Positions 1-8,064 are shown, counted from the first letter of the stretch. The stretch: DNA of 11,855 bases from JAQBDA01 sp041301185 (GCA_041301185.1 JBFYSV010000191.1:1-11855), one strand, 5' to 3'. Made by a program: numbers and translations. Notes: a model not told the origin generated them from the sequence alone.

Positions 1-3000
1 TCTATTATGGAATGGCAGTTCTCTTCTGACTGTGCTGCGGCAGTCAGGAAAGACAGGCGCAGTGTGCCATGTGGCGGCAGAATGACTACCTGGCTAATCG
101 AAAAGATCGGGTCCAGAGAGACCTCGGTGCCTGGCAGCGAACCAGTTTCCAGAGCCGCCGGACGTCGGGCGGAGCGACCGCGCCCCAGGAACCGGCCGCG
201 GTCGGTTTCCAGCCTGGGTCGCACAATCGTGGTTTCGTCCCGGCTGGTCACCACTGAATGGGCCAGATAAGCCCCCTCTTCTGTGCTGGAACGCGGCCTG
301 CGGCGGAATAGCACTCCATTGCTCCTTGGCAGTGGCTTACTTTCAATGAACAGCTTATTAAATGCTGGATGGCGCATGTCTGTTGCCTGGGGTGCGAGGA
401 CAACTTCTCCATAGCTGGTCAGCCGCAGGTGCCGTAGCTGGTCTCCATGGTTCGTCAAGGTCACCAGGCGAACCTCCACATCATCTTCGGGGGCGACGAA
501 AACCTCCGTCACCTGAGCCAGGGAGCCGTCTTGGCGGTGGAACTCGGCAAAGTGACTGCTAAAAAAGACCTCGTGATCATCGCCAACTACTAAAGAAGGT
601 TGGAGTCCGGACGACCAGGTCGCACCGCTCTCTTGGTCCTGAACGTAGATCCAGCTCCCCCAGTTGTCCAGAGTGGTATCGGGTCGCCAGCGGGTTAACT
701 CAATATCCCCCCAGGTGCTATACCCGCCACCCGCAGCGGTAATCAGGGTGCCGTAATGACCATTCGAGAGGTAATGCACCCTGGGCTGGGGTGCCTGTGG
801 ATTCACTTGCCAGGGACTGACACGATTGGGTGATGTTGCAACTCGAAATCCTGGTGAAACTTCGGTATTTGTCTGCTCGTTAGGGGCATCTCTTGGAATC
901 TGCTCCAACAGCAGTAGTCCTACGCTCTGGATACGCGGGTCGCGCTGGAAGCGCCGGACCATTGTACCCTCCCGTAAATAATTGACCAGGGAGAGCATGA
1001 TCATGCCCTGGTGGTGAGCCATGTAGGACTGTACAATGGCGATCTCCTGACCCACGGCCAGGCGCGCCGGGGTGAGATCAACTGCTTCGTAAAAACCATA
1101 CATCCCCAGCATGCCCATCCGTTTGAGACGCTCCATATTCTGAAGAACCGCGCCCGGGCGCAGCGGCAGGGCGAGCAGCGAGGCGTGAGGGGTAACGACC
1201 AGGTCATCTGCCAAACCACGCTTAAAACCCAATCCAGGCACCCCAAAGGCGCGGTATTGATAGAACTGGTTGGCGTCAAAGCGGTAGTAGCCGGATTCCG
1301 AAATCCCCCAGGGAATGTTTTTTTCATGTCCATATTCGATCTGGCGGTCGGCTACCACTTCCAGAGTTTGGCCAAGCAGAGTGCCAGGTTCGCTGCGCAC
1401 CATCAAGCACGGCATCAGGTATTCGAACATGGTGGCGCTCCACGAGATGAGCGCCTGCCTGCCGTCTACACGCGTAAAGGGACGGCCGAGGTGCAGCCAA
1501 TGACTCTGCGGGACTTCGCCCTTAGCAATGGCCACCAGGCTGGCGAGACGCGCTTCCGAGGCTAGCAAGTCGTAGTAGTTCAAATCCAGTCCGCCAGTGG
1601 TGACGTTGTAGCCGATATGGAAGACCTGGCGCTGAGAATCAAATAGGAAAGAAAAACCCATTACCTGAAAGAGTGCATCGATGCGACTTGCCAGATCGTT
1701 AAAATTGGCTACGAGGTCCTCGGCCTTCTTCTCGCCAACATCCAGTGCGCCCTCCAGCTCCTGCACCCAGCGGCGCGCATATTCCCAATCTGTACCGTCC
1801 TGAGCCTTTATAGAATCCTTGAGCCACCTCAATGCCAGGCGACCGGCGCGGCAGGCCACAGGGATCTCCGCCAGAGACGGCTGCTCGGGAAAAGCCGCCT
1901 TCAACGCACGCCACGGCTCCACCAGGTCGGGAGGTAAATTGCCCTCGCGCAGGGGAACTGGTAAATCCTGGAAAGAAGCGAGCCAGGGAAGGAGTAAATC
2001 AATGCAGCGCTGTATGCTATTAAGCTGTTGCCGCGCTGCCCGGTTGTAATGCCGCAATCTCCGCAGGTTTTCTGGTCCTAACTCTGGAGCGTTGGTCTCG
2101 ACCAGCTCTACGATGAGCTGGTCGAGGTCAGACCAACTCCGTTTAGAAACCTGAGAGTATCCACCGTTTCCCAGATCAGAGTGCAGACCCACCCATCGTG
2201 CGGGCTCTTCTTTCATGGATTGGATGGCTTGAGCTATCGAGCCGAGAACACTTCTCAACTCTTGAATGGCTGGCCGCAGCGAAGGGGAATCGATGTCACG
2301 AAACACCGCATCCAGCAGGTCGATGGCATCCAGGAGACCTTCGAAGGAATCCCAGCGCAAGACCGGGTTTTCAGGGATTTCCAGGCACCCCTGGCGCAGC
2401 GCCAGCAGGCTAGCCGCCAGGTTGCCGCTATCCACCGTGGACACATAGCGAGGATGCAATGGCTCCAGACTGTGGGTGTCATACCAGTTTAAAAAGTGGC
2501 CTCGGTAGCGCTCTAGCTTCTCAAGTGTATCAAGGGAGGATACCAGACGCGTGGACAGGGTTAGCGCCTCAAGATAGCCCAGGTCGTATGCCCCCAAGGC
2601 GGACAGCAGTGCCAGTCCAATATTGGTCGGCGAGGTGCGGTGGGCGACGACTCCTAAGGGCGCTTCCTGAAAATGGTCGGGGGGCAGCCACTGGTCTTCA
2701 GGGCTGATAAACTGTTCAAAGAACAACCAGGTCCGCCGGGCTAGCCTGCGCAGCTCTCGCACCTGGCTATCGTCCAGTTTTACCTCCCGCCGCAGCAAAG
2801 GCTGGCCGACCCAGATGGCTATCCCAGGTGCCAGGAACCAGGCTGCCAACAGCGGTGCTGCCCAGGCCAAGGCAGCCGGGCGGAGCAGGTAGACCAGGAT
2901 AACCAGAACGACTGCCAGGACGGACGAAAAGACCATCTGCAGCCATGTCGCAAGGGCACCTCGATCGCCCAGGCGGCGGGCAACCTGGTCACTGGTAGTC

Positions 3001-5672
3001 CAGCGCAGCAGGCCGCGGTGGGTGATACCCAGCCGGACCAGCGTCTTCACAATTGCGTCTGCAGTAACCTGTGCCTCGTACGGTAGAAAAGCCAAGCTTA
3101 GCAGCCAGCGGGAGATACTATTCCTTAAAGACGCCTCAGTTTGGCGTGCTGGCTGCCCGCTCAAGCGCCGGCGTAACGCGCCGAAGAACCCGGTAAAAAC
3201 AGGGATGGCAAGGACGAGCGCTCCAGCAACTGTCCAAGCCCAGGGAGTGCCGGGCAGGACCAGCCATCCAAACAGGAACCATATCATAAGAGAAATGGCT
3301 ACCAGGCTACGCCGCAGATTGTCCAGGATCTTCCAATGGCTGATTGCCGACAATCGTCGCGAGAACAGCCACGGCAAGAGCTGCCAATCGCCACGCGTCC
3401 AGCGGTGCAGCCGGCGGGCATGCACCAGATAGTCGGGCGGCATGTCTTCGATCAGGACGGTACTGGTCACTAGAGCAGTTCGACCATGAATACCTTCTAG
3501 CAAGTCGTGGCTGAGCAGGGTGTTTTCGGGGATGCAGCCTTGCAGGCTGCGCTCGAAGCTTTCGACCTCGTAGGCTCCCTTGCCGACATAGCTGCCTTCT
3601 CCGAACAGGTCCTGGTAGACGTCCGACGTAGCCCGTGTGTAAAGATCCAGGCCTGTATCGCCGGAGAAGATCCGGGTAAAGATTGAAATACCGCTGCTAA
3701 GCGGATTGATATCGGTGCGCGGCTGAAGAATGGTATATCCCGAAATGACTTGCTCACCGCATCCATCCGTACCTGCAAGTTTGAGGTGGGCGCGATTCAG
3801 GGGATGAGCCAGGACGGCGATCAATTCACGAGCAGCCTCGCGGGGCAGGATCGTGTCCGCATCCAGGGTGATGACGTAGCGCACATGCTGAAGGAAGGAG
3901 AGATCCCCCTCCCGGATTGGGAAGGAGGACATAGGATCACGAGAGCGAATGTCCAGGGATTTGCCTCGCGCCGCCAGGATCAAGCGATTTAGCTCGTTGA
4001 GCTTGCCGCGCTTGCGCTCCCAGCCCATCCAAACGCCGTCGGAAGGATTCCAGCGCCGCTCTCGATGAATTAGGGCAAAGCGCACTTCAGTGTAACGACC
4101 TGACCCTGCTCCCCGTGGATATTTTTCATTCAGGCCGCGAATCCCCTGCCGTGCCAATTCGACCAGGTCGGCATCACCGGGCTGGGTCTCCGTTGGGGAA
4201 TCTACGTAATCGGTTAACAGGGCAAAGAAAAGACCTGGGTCCGGATTCCTCAGGAAGTGCTGCTCCAACTGCCCCACCAGCGAATCGACCTCGTCCGATC
4301 CTGAGAGCAGAGCGGGGATGACTACCAGGGTCGTACACTCCTCGGGTAATCCCCGGCTGAAATCCATGCGCTGCAGACCCTCAGGCTTAAAAAACTGGGT
4401 GACCACCCAGTTAACCAGGTCAACAGCGATGGTCAGCGCCGGGACCAGGGTGAGCAAAAAAACCAACAGGAGTACGGCTTCGGACGCCCCGACCACAGCA
4501 GCAAAGACCAGAGCCAACATCAGTAAACCCAGCGATAGGCCTGCAATAGACCCCAGGTATAGTGGAGTAGGGTGGCGGCGAGCGAAGCGCTCCAACCGCC
4601 GCCAGCCTTTTTGAGAGTATCCTGCAGCCTGTTCCAGCAACGGGCGGCCCTGACCCAGAAGATAGTAGCCAATATGCGCCTCGGGCTGCGAGCGGAATCC
4701 ATCCCAGCCGTCTAGCTGATATTCCAGGACTTTATAACGCTCCGGATTTGGCGATTCTTGCGAGACTGGCGCGGGATGCGATGTGAGCTGGTCCACCGCG
4801 TCACGTGCCAGGCTTACAGCACCTCTGGCGACCGCCAGCTCATCATCCAGCCCGTTACTGGCAATTTTTTCTACTACCTTTCGATAGCGGTCGCGCGTCT
4901 CAAAGTCCATCCCGGCATACAGCCTGGCCGGGTCCTGGCGCAGGGTAATTTCTACCAGACTTAAGCTTTCAAAGAAGCTCTTCCAATCATAAACTGCCAA
5001 TACTCGCAAGCTGCGGATACAGTTTTCCACCATGAGCTGGTCGTCGAGCTGCCCAGGGGACGTCAAGACGGGGGTTATCTCTGAACCCACCTCTGCGGCG
5101 AGCTGTGTGAGCCGGGCAACTGCTGCCAAAAGGCATTCCAGAATCCCCAGGCGCAGCATGGTTGGCAGCGCCCACAGCTCGCCCATCGTGAGCGGGAGCA
5201 CTTCTTGATAAGCTTTTACGAAACGCTGGACACGCCCCAGGTCGAGCAGGGCATTCTCTGATTGGATAACCTCTGTGGAAAGGTTGTAGATGCGGGGGCG
5301 CCCTGCTTGCAGGCGGGGAAGCTGGCGCTCATAGTGTGGCGGCAAATCCTGCTGCACTTCGCGGAGCGCCTGCGCTGCAATGTAATAGTTGTCGAGCAGC
5401 CATTCAGCAGCTGGAGAGAGCTGTCCTGCTTTCGAGGTCTGCGCTTGGAAGCGACTGGCAGCTTCTTTCAGTATTGAGGTAAAACGGGGAAGCCGCGCTG
5501 ACAAGAGCGCTACCGGGTCTGGTGAGCTGGGGTCTACACCTGACGGACCGGTGCGTACGTCGGGTGAACCCTGGGCATGCCGGCGGTGATCTTCTGCCAG
5601 CCAGCGAGCTTGAGCCTCCAGGTTGACCGGCAGGTTGTCCGGCTGGGTCTCGGGCTGCAGCCCTGCCGGCAT
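1..5672 (-). CDS. ndvB: Cyclic beta-1,2-glucan synthase, GT84-GH189-GH94 type (5' 1890 codons; 3' end outside window)
   Basis: The minus strand is open from the ATG at 5672-5670 to base 1, giving about 1890 residues of a family usually near 2800. In this family a membrane GT84 domain polymerises UDP-glucose into a beta-1,2-glucan, a central GH189-type domain cyclises it, and a C-terminal GH94 domain trims chain length. Visible here are an N-terminal helical region (EWLLDNYY at 90-97, GELWALP at 164-170), membrane segments at about 370-428, 789-835 and 910-957, and a GT84 core with TLDADT (DAD 604-606), DVYQDLFGEGSY, SHDLLEG and HRW(T)RGDWQLLPW (756-768). The central domain shows HRTSPTN (1011-1017), NWYDT (1062-1066), YVSTVDSGNLA (1076-1086), WGISES (1455-1460) and AHHQGM (1552-1557). 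The GH94 N-terminal beta-sandwich begins near 1625 (LSNGHYG, TRWRPD). Its catalytic part is off the window. The gene follows the Usp gene by 24 nt. An in-frame GTG at 5693-5691 is an alternative start, and both starts have weak ribosome sites, so translational coupling is likely. Family assignment is firm; beta-1,2 linkage is inferred from family. Confidence 0.95.
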   Translation of the reverse strand, partial: MPAGLQPETQPDNLPVNLEAQARWLAEDHRRHAQGSPDVRTGPSGVDPSSPDPVALLSARLPRFTSILKEAASRFQAQTSKAGQLSPAAEWLLDNYYIAAQALREVQQDLPPHYERQLPRLQAGRPRIYNLSTEVIQSENALLDLGRVQRFVKAYQEVLPLTMGELWALPTMLRLGILECLLAAVARLTQLAAEVGSEITPVLTSPGQLDDQLMVENCIRSLRVLAVYDWKSFFESLSLVEITLRQDPARLYAGMDFETRDRYRKVVEKIASNGLDDELAVARGAVSLARDAVDQLTSHPAPVSQESPNPERYKVLEYQLDGWDGFRSQPEAHIGYYLLGQGRPLLEQAAGYSQKGWRRLERFARRHPTPLYLGSIAGLSLGLLMLALVFAAVVGASEAVLLLVFLLTLVPALTIAVDLVNWVVTQFFKPEGLQRMDFSRGLPEECTTLVVIPALLSGSDEVDSLVGQLEQHFLRNPDPGLFFALLTDYVDSPTETQPGDADLVELARQGIRGLNEKYPRGAGSGRYTEVRFALIHRERRWNPSDGVWMGWERKRGKLNELNRLILAARGKSLDIRSRDPMSSFPIREGDLSFLQHVRYVITLDADTILPREAARELIAVLAHPLNRAHLKLAGTDGCGEQVISGYTILQPRTDINPLSSGISIFTRIFSGDTGLDLYTRATSDVYQDLFGEGSYVGKGAYEVESFERSLQGCIPENTLLSHDLLEGIHGRTALVTSTVLIEDMPPDYLVHARRLHRWTRGDWQLLPWLFSRRLSAISHWKILDNLRRSLVAISLMIWFLFGWLVLPGTPWAWTVAGALVLAIPVFTGFFGALRRRLSGQPARQTEASLRNSISRWLLSLAFLPYEAQVTADAIVKTLVRLGITHRGLLRWTTSDQVARRLGDRGALATWLQMVFSSVLAVVLVILVYLLRPAALAWAAPLLAAWFLAPGIAIWVGQPLLRREVKLDDSQVRELRRLARRTWLFFEQFISPEDQWLPPDHFQEAPLGVVAHRTSPTNIGLALLSALGAYDLGYLEALTLSTRLVSSLDTLEKLERYRGHFLNWYDTHSLEPLHPRYVSTVDSGNLAASLLALRQGCLEIPENPVLRWDSFEGLLDAIDLLDAVFRDIDSPSLRPAIQELRSVLGSIAQAIQSMKEEPARWVGLHSDLGNGGYSQVSKRSWSDLDQLIVELVETNAPELGPENLRRLRHYNRAARQQLNSIQRCIDLLLPWLASFQDLPVPLREGNLPPDLVEPWRALKAAFPEQPSLAEIPVACRAGRLALRWLKDSIKAQDGTDWEYARRWVQELEGALDVGEKKAEDLVANFNDLASRIDALFQVMGFSFLFDSQRQVFHIGYNVTTGGLDLNYYDLLASEARLASLVAIAKGEVPQSHWLHLGRPFTRVDGRQALISWSATMFEYLMPCLMVRSEPGTLLGQTLEVVADRQIEYGHEKNIPWGISESGYYRFDANQFYQYRAFGVPGLGFKRGLADDLVVTPHASLLALPLRPGAVLQNMERLKRMGMLGMYGFYEAVDLTPARLAVGQEIAIVQSYMAHHQGMIMLSLVNYLREGTMVRRFQRDPRIQSVGLLLLEQIPRDAPNEQTNTEVSPGFRVATSPNRVSPWQVNPQAPQPRVHYLSNGHYGTLITAAGGGYSTWGDIELTRWRPDTTLDNWGSWIYVQDQESGATWSSGLQPSLVVGDDHEVFFSSHFAEFHRQDGSLAQVTEVFVAPEDDVEVRLVTLTNHGDQLRHLRLTSYGEVVLAPQATDMRHPAFNKLFIESKPLPRSNGVLFRRRPRSSTEEGAYLAHSVVTSRDETTIVRPRLETDRGRFLGRGRSARRPAALETGSLPGTEVSLDPIFSISQVVILPPHGTLRLSFLTAAAQSEENCHSII

Positions 5673-5696
5673 GATGGGAGCCTGGTCCAGCACCGG

Positions 5697-6653
5697 TTAG
5701 TGGCTCCCGGTTTCCCGGGCGGCGATTTCCGCCTGGGTTGGCTCGATCCGGTTGGTCGGCAAATCCTGCAGGATCAGCAGTGGTGTGCTTCCATATACGA
5801 TAAAGCCAAGCCCCACGCTGCCATAGGGCCAGCGTGTATCGCCAGAATAGCCGTGGGCGCTAATAATCGTCAGATCTACATTGTTATCATCAGCGATCTG
5901 GTGCAAAGAGCGGCTAATACTAGAGCTGACCTCCAGTTTAGTCTGGATGGTCACGTTTATCCGGGATTTCAGATCTTCCAGATAATTAATGGCTTCGGCT
6001 TCATTCCGCTCTGTCAATTGGCTGACCAGCAGCAAGTCTTCCTGGGAAGGGGATGTACGGCGAGGCAGTTCCGGCTGCCGCACAACGTGTGCTGCCAAGA
6101 TCTCACTGCTGTGGGCGCGTGCCAGAGATTCCGCTAACATCAGCGGCATTTCCGCTCTCTGGGAACCATCCAACGGAAGAAAGATCTTGCGGTAGCACAA
6201 CTCTTTCAGATCTGCGGTCACCGGCTGATAAGCCCGGACGATCATCACGGAACGGTGTGCGCGCAGGATGACCTGCTGTACAACGCTGCTGACATTCCAG
6301 GGACTTATACCGCTTTGCCCGTGGCTGCTCATCAGGATCAAGTCCGCATCCCAAGCGTGGGCAGCTTCAATAATCTGTTCAGCGGGTCTGCCATCATATA
6401 GCTGGATGGATACCCGCAGACCAGCACCCTGCAAGCGAGAAGCTATATCCGAGAGATAACTCTCTGCCTCAGCTTTACGAATCTGCCAATCAACCGGGTC
6501 GATCATACGCAAGCGCGCCGTCACGCCAAAAGGTTCCGAGACGCGCATCAACTGCACCTCTGGCTCGCAGATGCGGGCAATCGCGACCAGATGCGGCAGT
6601 ACACATTCCGCCAATTTTGAGCCATCCAATGGGATAAGGATCCGTTTAAACAT
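5697..6653 (-). CDS. Tandem-domain universal stress protein (UspA superfamily)
   Basis: The 318-residue protein has two Usp domains, at about 1-141 and 155-297. Each begins with the typical strand (RILIPLDGS at 4-12, KIFLPLDGS at 156-164). Usp domains bind ATP or AMP through G-2x-G-9x-G(S/T). In domain 2 the motif is S265-AH-G268, nine residues, then G278-S279, which is close to consensus. In domain 1 it is S109-SH-G112, nine residues, then S122-S123, so the phosphate-contacting Gly is Ser and nucleotide binding may be weaker. No signal peptide or membrane segment is visible, so the protein should be cytosolic. The start at 6653 was chosen over the ATG seven codons upstream because AAGGA lies six bases before it and MFKRILIPLDGS is the usual Usp N-terminus. 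It is the first gene of an operon with the glucan synthase. A role in regulating that enzyme or the envelope stress response is inference. Confidence 0.93.
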   Translation of the reverse strand: MFKRILIPLDGSKLAECVLPHLVAIARICEPEVQLMRVSEPFGVTARLRMIDPVDWQIRKAEAESYLSDIASRLQGAGLRVSIQLYDGRPAEQIIEAAHAWDADLILMSSHGQSGISPWNVSSVVQQVILRAHRSVMIVRAYQPVTADLKELCYRKIFLPLDGSQRAEMPLMLAESLARAHSSEILAAHVVRQPELPRRTSPSQEDLLLVSQLTERNEAEAINYLEDLKSRINVTIQTKLEVSSSISRSLHQIADDNNVDLTIISAHGYSGDTRWPYGSVGLGFIVYGSTPLLILQDLPTNRIEPTQAEIAARETGSH

Positions 6654-6789
6654 GGCCCTTCCTTCTAGCAACACAAATCTTACAGAGAAAAGGGCCAGGT
6701 TTCTCGGGGCTCGGCAGTTGGGATGACATTACAGAACCAATTTTGGAGGGTAGAGGTGAGAAGTCGTAATTCCCTTTTCTGGGTACTTT

Positions 6790-6795
6790 ATTATA
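6790..6795 (-). promoter_or_regulatory. Candidate -10 box for the usp-glucan synthase operon
   Basis: A perfect TATAAT is read on the minus strand 137 bases upstream of the Usp start, inside an imperfect dyad GGGTA-8-TACCC (6781-6798). No good -35 stands at 16-18 nt; the best is TGGTAA at 18. Transcription would begin near 6783 and leave a leader of about 130 nt. The site is weakly supported. Confidence 0.35.
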
Positions 6796-6859
6796 CCCCA
6801 CTGTGTTGGCTGCTTACCACACGGAAGCGCATCGGTCAGTAATCTCGGTAATGACGTTC

Positions 6860-6888
6860 TTGCAAAAACGAGAAATATTCTATATACT
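6860..6888 (+). promoter_or_regulatory. Candidate sigma-70-type promoter upstream of the structured intergenic region
   Basis: TTGCAA (6860-6865) and TATACT (6883-6888) are separated by 17 bases, matching consensus at four and five of six positions. A perfect TATAAT overlaps at 6888-6893, but its spacing is poor. Transcription would begin near 6895 and run rightward into the series of hairpins and then the dehydrogenase gene. The site could drive a small RNA, a long leader of the dehydrogenase, or both. Confidence 0.4.
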
Positions 6889-6950
6889 ATAATTATTCCA
6901 CAAATAGCGTAATACTTTGGGTTGACAAGGGAAGTAATCATGCCGTATTC

Positions 6951-6982
6951 ATCGCCCTCCCTGTAGATGTTGGGAGGGCGAT
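6951..6982 (+). other. Perfect 11-bp stem-loop, possible weak terminator or RNA element
   Basis: ATCGCCCTCCC (6951-6961) and GGGAGGGCGAT (6972-6982) pair perfectly around a 10-nt loop. On the plus strand TTTGTGCTT follows, only a poor U tract; on the minus strand there is none. CACAAAT (6899-6905) can also pair with ATTTGTG (6981-6987), and a second hairpin TGCTTA/TAAGCA follows at 6986-7006. The stem is certain as sequence. Its role could be termination of a short RNA from the 6860-6888 promoter, a protection hairpin, or part of the larger structured region. Confidence 0.5.
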
Positions 6983-7035
6983 TTGTGCTTACAAGTAAAA
7001 TAAGCATATTCTCGGCAAATATTGCTCGTCAATAA

Positions 7036-7221
7036 GGGGTTGTGCTAAATGGGTCGAAAAGCTCGGTTCTGAGGTGGTTTTAGGATGCGGAATTTGCACA
7101 ATCTTGGAGCTAGTGCGGTTGGGCATAAATAGCTCGACCTTTACGGCATGCACCGCCCAACCGCATAAAGTGCTCGGTGCAATGAGCTAAAACCAAAGAC
7201 GTATTTCCGCCACCGAGCACT
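7036..7221 (+). ncRNA. Candidate structured RNA or leader: three long-arm hairpins with complementary loops
   Basis: Three inverted repeats stand in a row. Hairpin I pairs TTGTGC(T)AAAT (7040-7050) with ATTTGCACAA (7092-7101) and extends outward by G-U, G-U, G-C, G-U to 7036/7105. Hairpin II pairs TGCGGTTGGGC (7114-7124) with GCCCAACCGCA (7155-7165), perfect 11 bp, 30-nt loop, plus a G-U at 7113/7166. Hairpin III pairs AGTGCTCGGTG (7169-7179) with CACCGAGCACT (7211-7221), perfect 11 bp, 31-nt loop. The G-U pairs would be C-A mismatches on the other strand, which favours plus-strand RNA. Loop I contains TGGTTTTAG (7075-7083), complementary to CTAAAACCA (7187-7195) in loop III, and GGTCGA (7052-7057), complementary to TCGACC (7134-7139) in loop II. 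No known RNA class was recognised. Paired dyads bound by proteins are the main alternative. Confidence 0.5.
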
Positions 7222-7228
7222 AGGTGGT

Positions 7229-7234
7229 TATACT
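7229..7234 (+). promoter_or_regulatory. Candidate -10 box for the dehydrogenase gene
   Basis: TATACT matches the -10 consensus at five of six positions and lies 53 bases before the start codon. No convincing -35 is found 16-19 bases upstream, where the right arm of hairpin III (7211-7221) sits. The site may be activator-dependent, or transcription may come from further upstream. Confidence 0.3.
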
Positions 7235-7287
7235 TTAATGCCGTTCCATATAGCATCCTCATACGGTGATGACAAGGAGTAACCTTC

Positions 7288-8064
7288 ATGACCATTCTTG
7301 ACCGTTTTCGTCTGGAGAACCGTGTTGCCATTGTGACGGGTAGCAACCGTGGATTGGGGAAGGCGATGTCACTCGCGCTGGCCGAAGCAGGCGCTCAAGT
7401 TGCCATCGTGAGCCGAAAGACTGAACAAGCGCGGGCAGTTGCCCGTGAGATTCAGATGTCCACCGGAAAAACGTGTTATGGCTACCTTTGTGATATGACT
7501 GTGCCAGAACAGATTATTGCGCTGGTCGAAGGAGTGTTAAACGACTTTGGGCAAATCGATATTGTGGTTAACAATGCTGCCATAAACAAGCAACGACCCA
7601 TTGAAGATTTATCGCTGGAGGAGTTCCGCGAAGTTCAGGACACGAATCTTATTGGCCCGTGGTTGCTATGTCGAGCCGTGACTCGTCACCTCAAAGAGCG
7701 ACGCTATGGCAGAGTGATCAATGTTGCTTCAACTGCAGCGATCTCCACTTACCCAGGATTGACGCCTTATGCAAGTAGCAAGGCTGCGCTGTTGCAGATG
7801 ACACGTACGCTAGCGCTGGAGTGGGGACCCTATGGCATCACCGTCAATTGCATCTTGCCGGGACCGTTCGCCACCGAGGCAAACAATCTGGAATCGTTGA
7901 AACAAGACCCGCAGGCTTATGCGGACTTTATTAGCGGCATTCCATTGCGACGCTGGGCAGTTCCGGTGGAAATTGGCGGACTAATTGTCTTTCTCGCCAG
8001 CGACGCAAGCAGCTTTATCACCGGCGCAGCTATCTTAATTGACGGTGGTCGGACAACGCAGTAA
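7288..8064 (+). CDS. Classical short-chain dehydrogenase/reductase (SDR), gluconate 5-dehydrogenase/KduD-like
   Basis: The 258-residue protein is a full-length classical SDR, an NAD(P)-dependent oxidoreductase with a Rossmann fold. It has the cofactor motif TGSNRGLG (17-24), NNAA (95-98), Asn120, the catalytic Ser148, Tyr161 and Lys165 (YASSK), the PGPFAT loop (191-196) and the C-terminal FITGAAILIDGG. SRK after the second strand (42-44) suggests NADP(H) preference. The N-terminus, the RRW segment and the C-terminus resemble sugar-acid dehydrogenases (gluconate 5-dehydrogenase, 2-deoxy-gluconate 3-dehydrogenase), but substrate cannot be fixed from sequence and a 3-oxoacyl-ACP reductase-like role remains possible. 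The start is well set by AAGGAG eight bases upstream. The gene stands alone after a 400-nt structured intergenic stretch, and base composition appears more AT-rich than in the glucan synthase and kinase genes. Confidence 0.92.
   Translation: MTILDRFRLENRVAIVTGSNRGLGKAMSLALAEAGAQVAIVSRKTEQARAVAREIQMSTGKTCYGYLCDMTVPEQIIALVEGVLNDFGQIDIVVNNAAINKQRPIEDLSLEEFREVQDTNLIGPWLLCRAVTRHLKERRYGRVINVASTAAISTYPGLTPYASSKAALLQMTRTLALEWGPYGITVNCILPGPFATEANNLESLKQDPQAYADFISGIPLRRWAVPVEIGGLIVFLASDASSFITGAAILIDGGRTTQ

Noticed and set aside
1011..1565. Plus-strand open frame of 184 codons within the glucan synthase
   Set aside because: The minus strand here encodes highly conserved family motifs (WGISES, AHHQGM); the plus frame is a by-product.
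5577..6137. Plus-strand open frame of 186 codons antisense to the Usp gene and the synthase start
   Set aside because: It lies entirely opposite well-supported family members, has no recognisable domain and no ribosome site; it is a shadow of the minus-strand reading frames.
6922..6951. TTGACA as a -35 box for a promoter running rightward
   Set aside because: The best hexamers at 17-18 bases (GTATTC, TATTCA) match the -10 consensus poorly, and the start would fall inside the 6951-6982 stem.
6729..7007. Minus-strand open frame of 92 codons in the divergent intergenic region
   Set aside because: It has no ribosome site, no recognisable protein pattern, and runs through the perfect 11-bp hairpin 6951-6982.
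7114..7233. Integron attC-like site: GTTGGGC (7118-7124) and GCCCAAC (7155-7161) fit the core consensuses
   Set aside because: The two cores are in the wrong order for attC (RYYYAAC should come first), the alternative right core GTTATAC does not fit or pair, and there is no integrase or cassette array.
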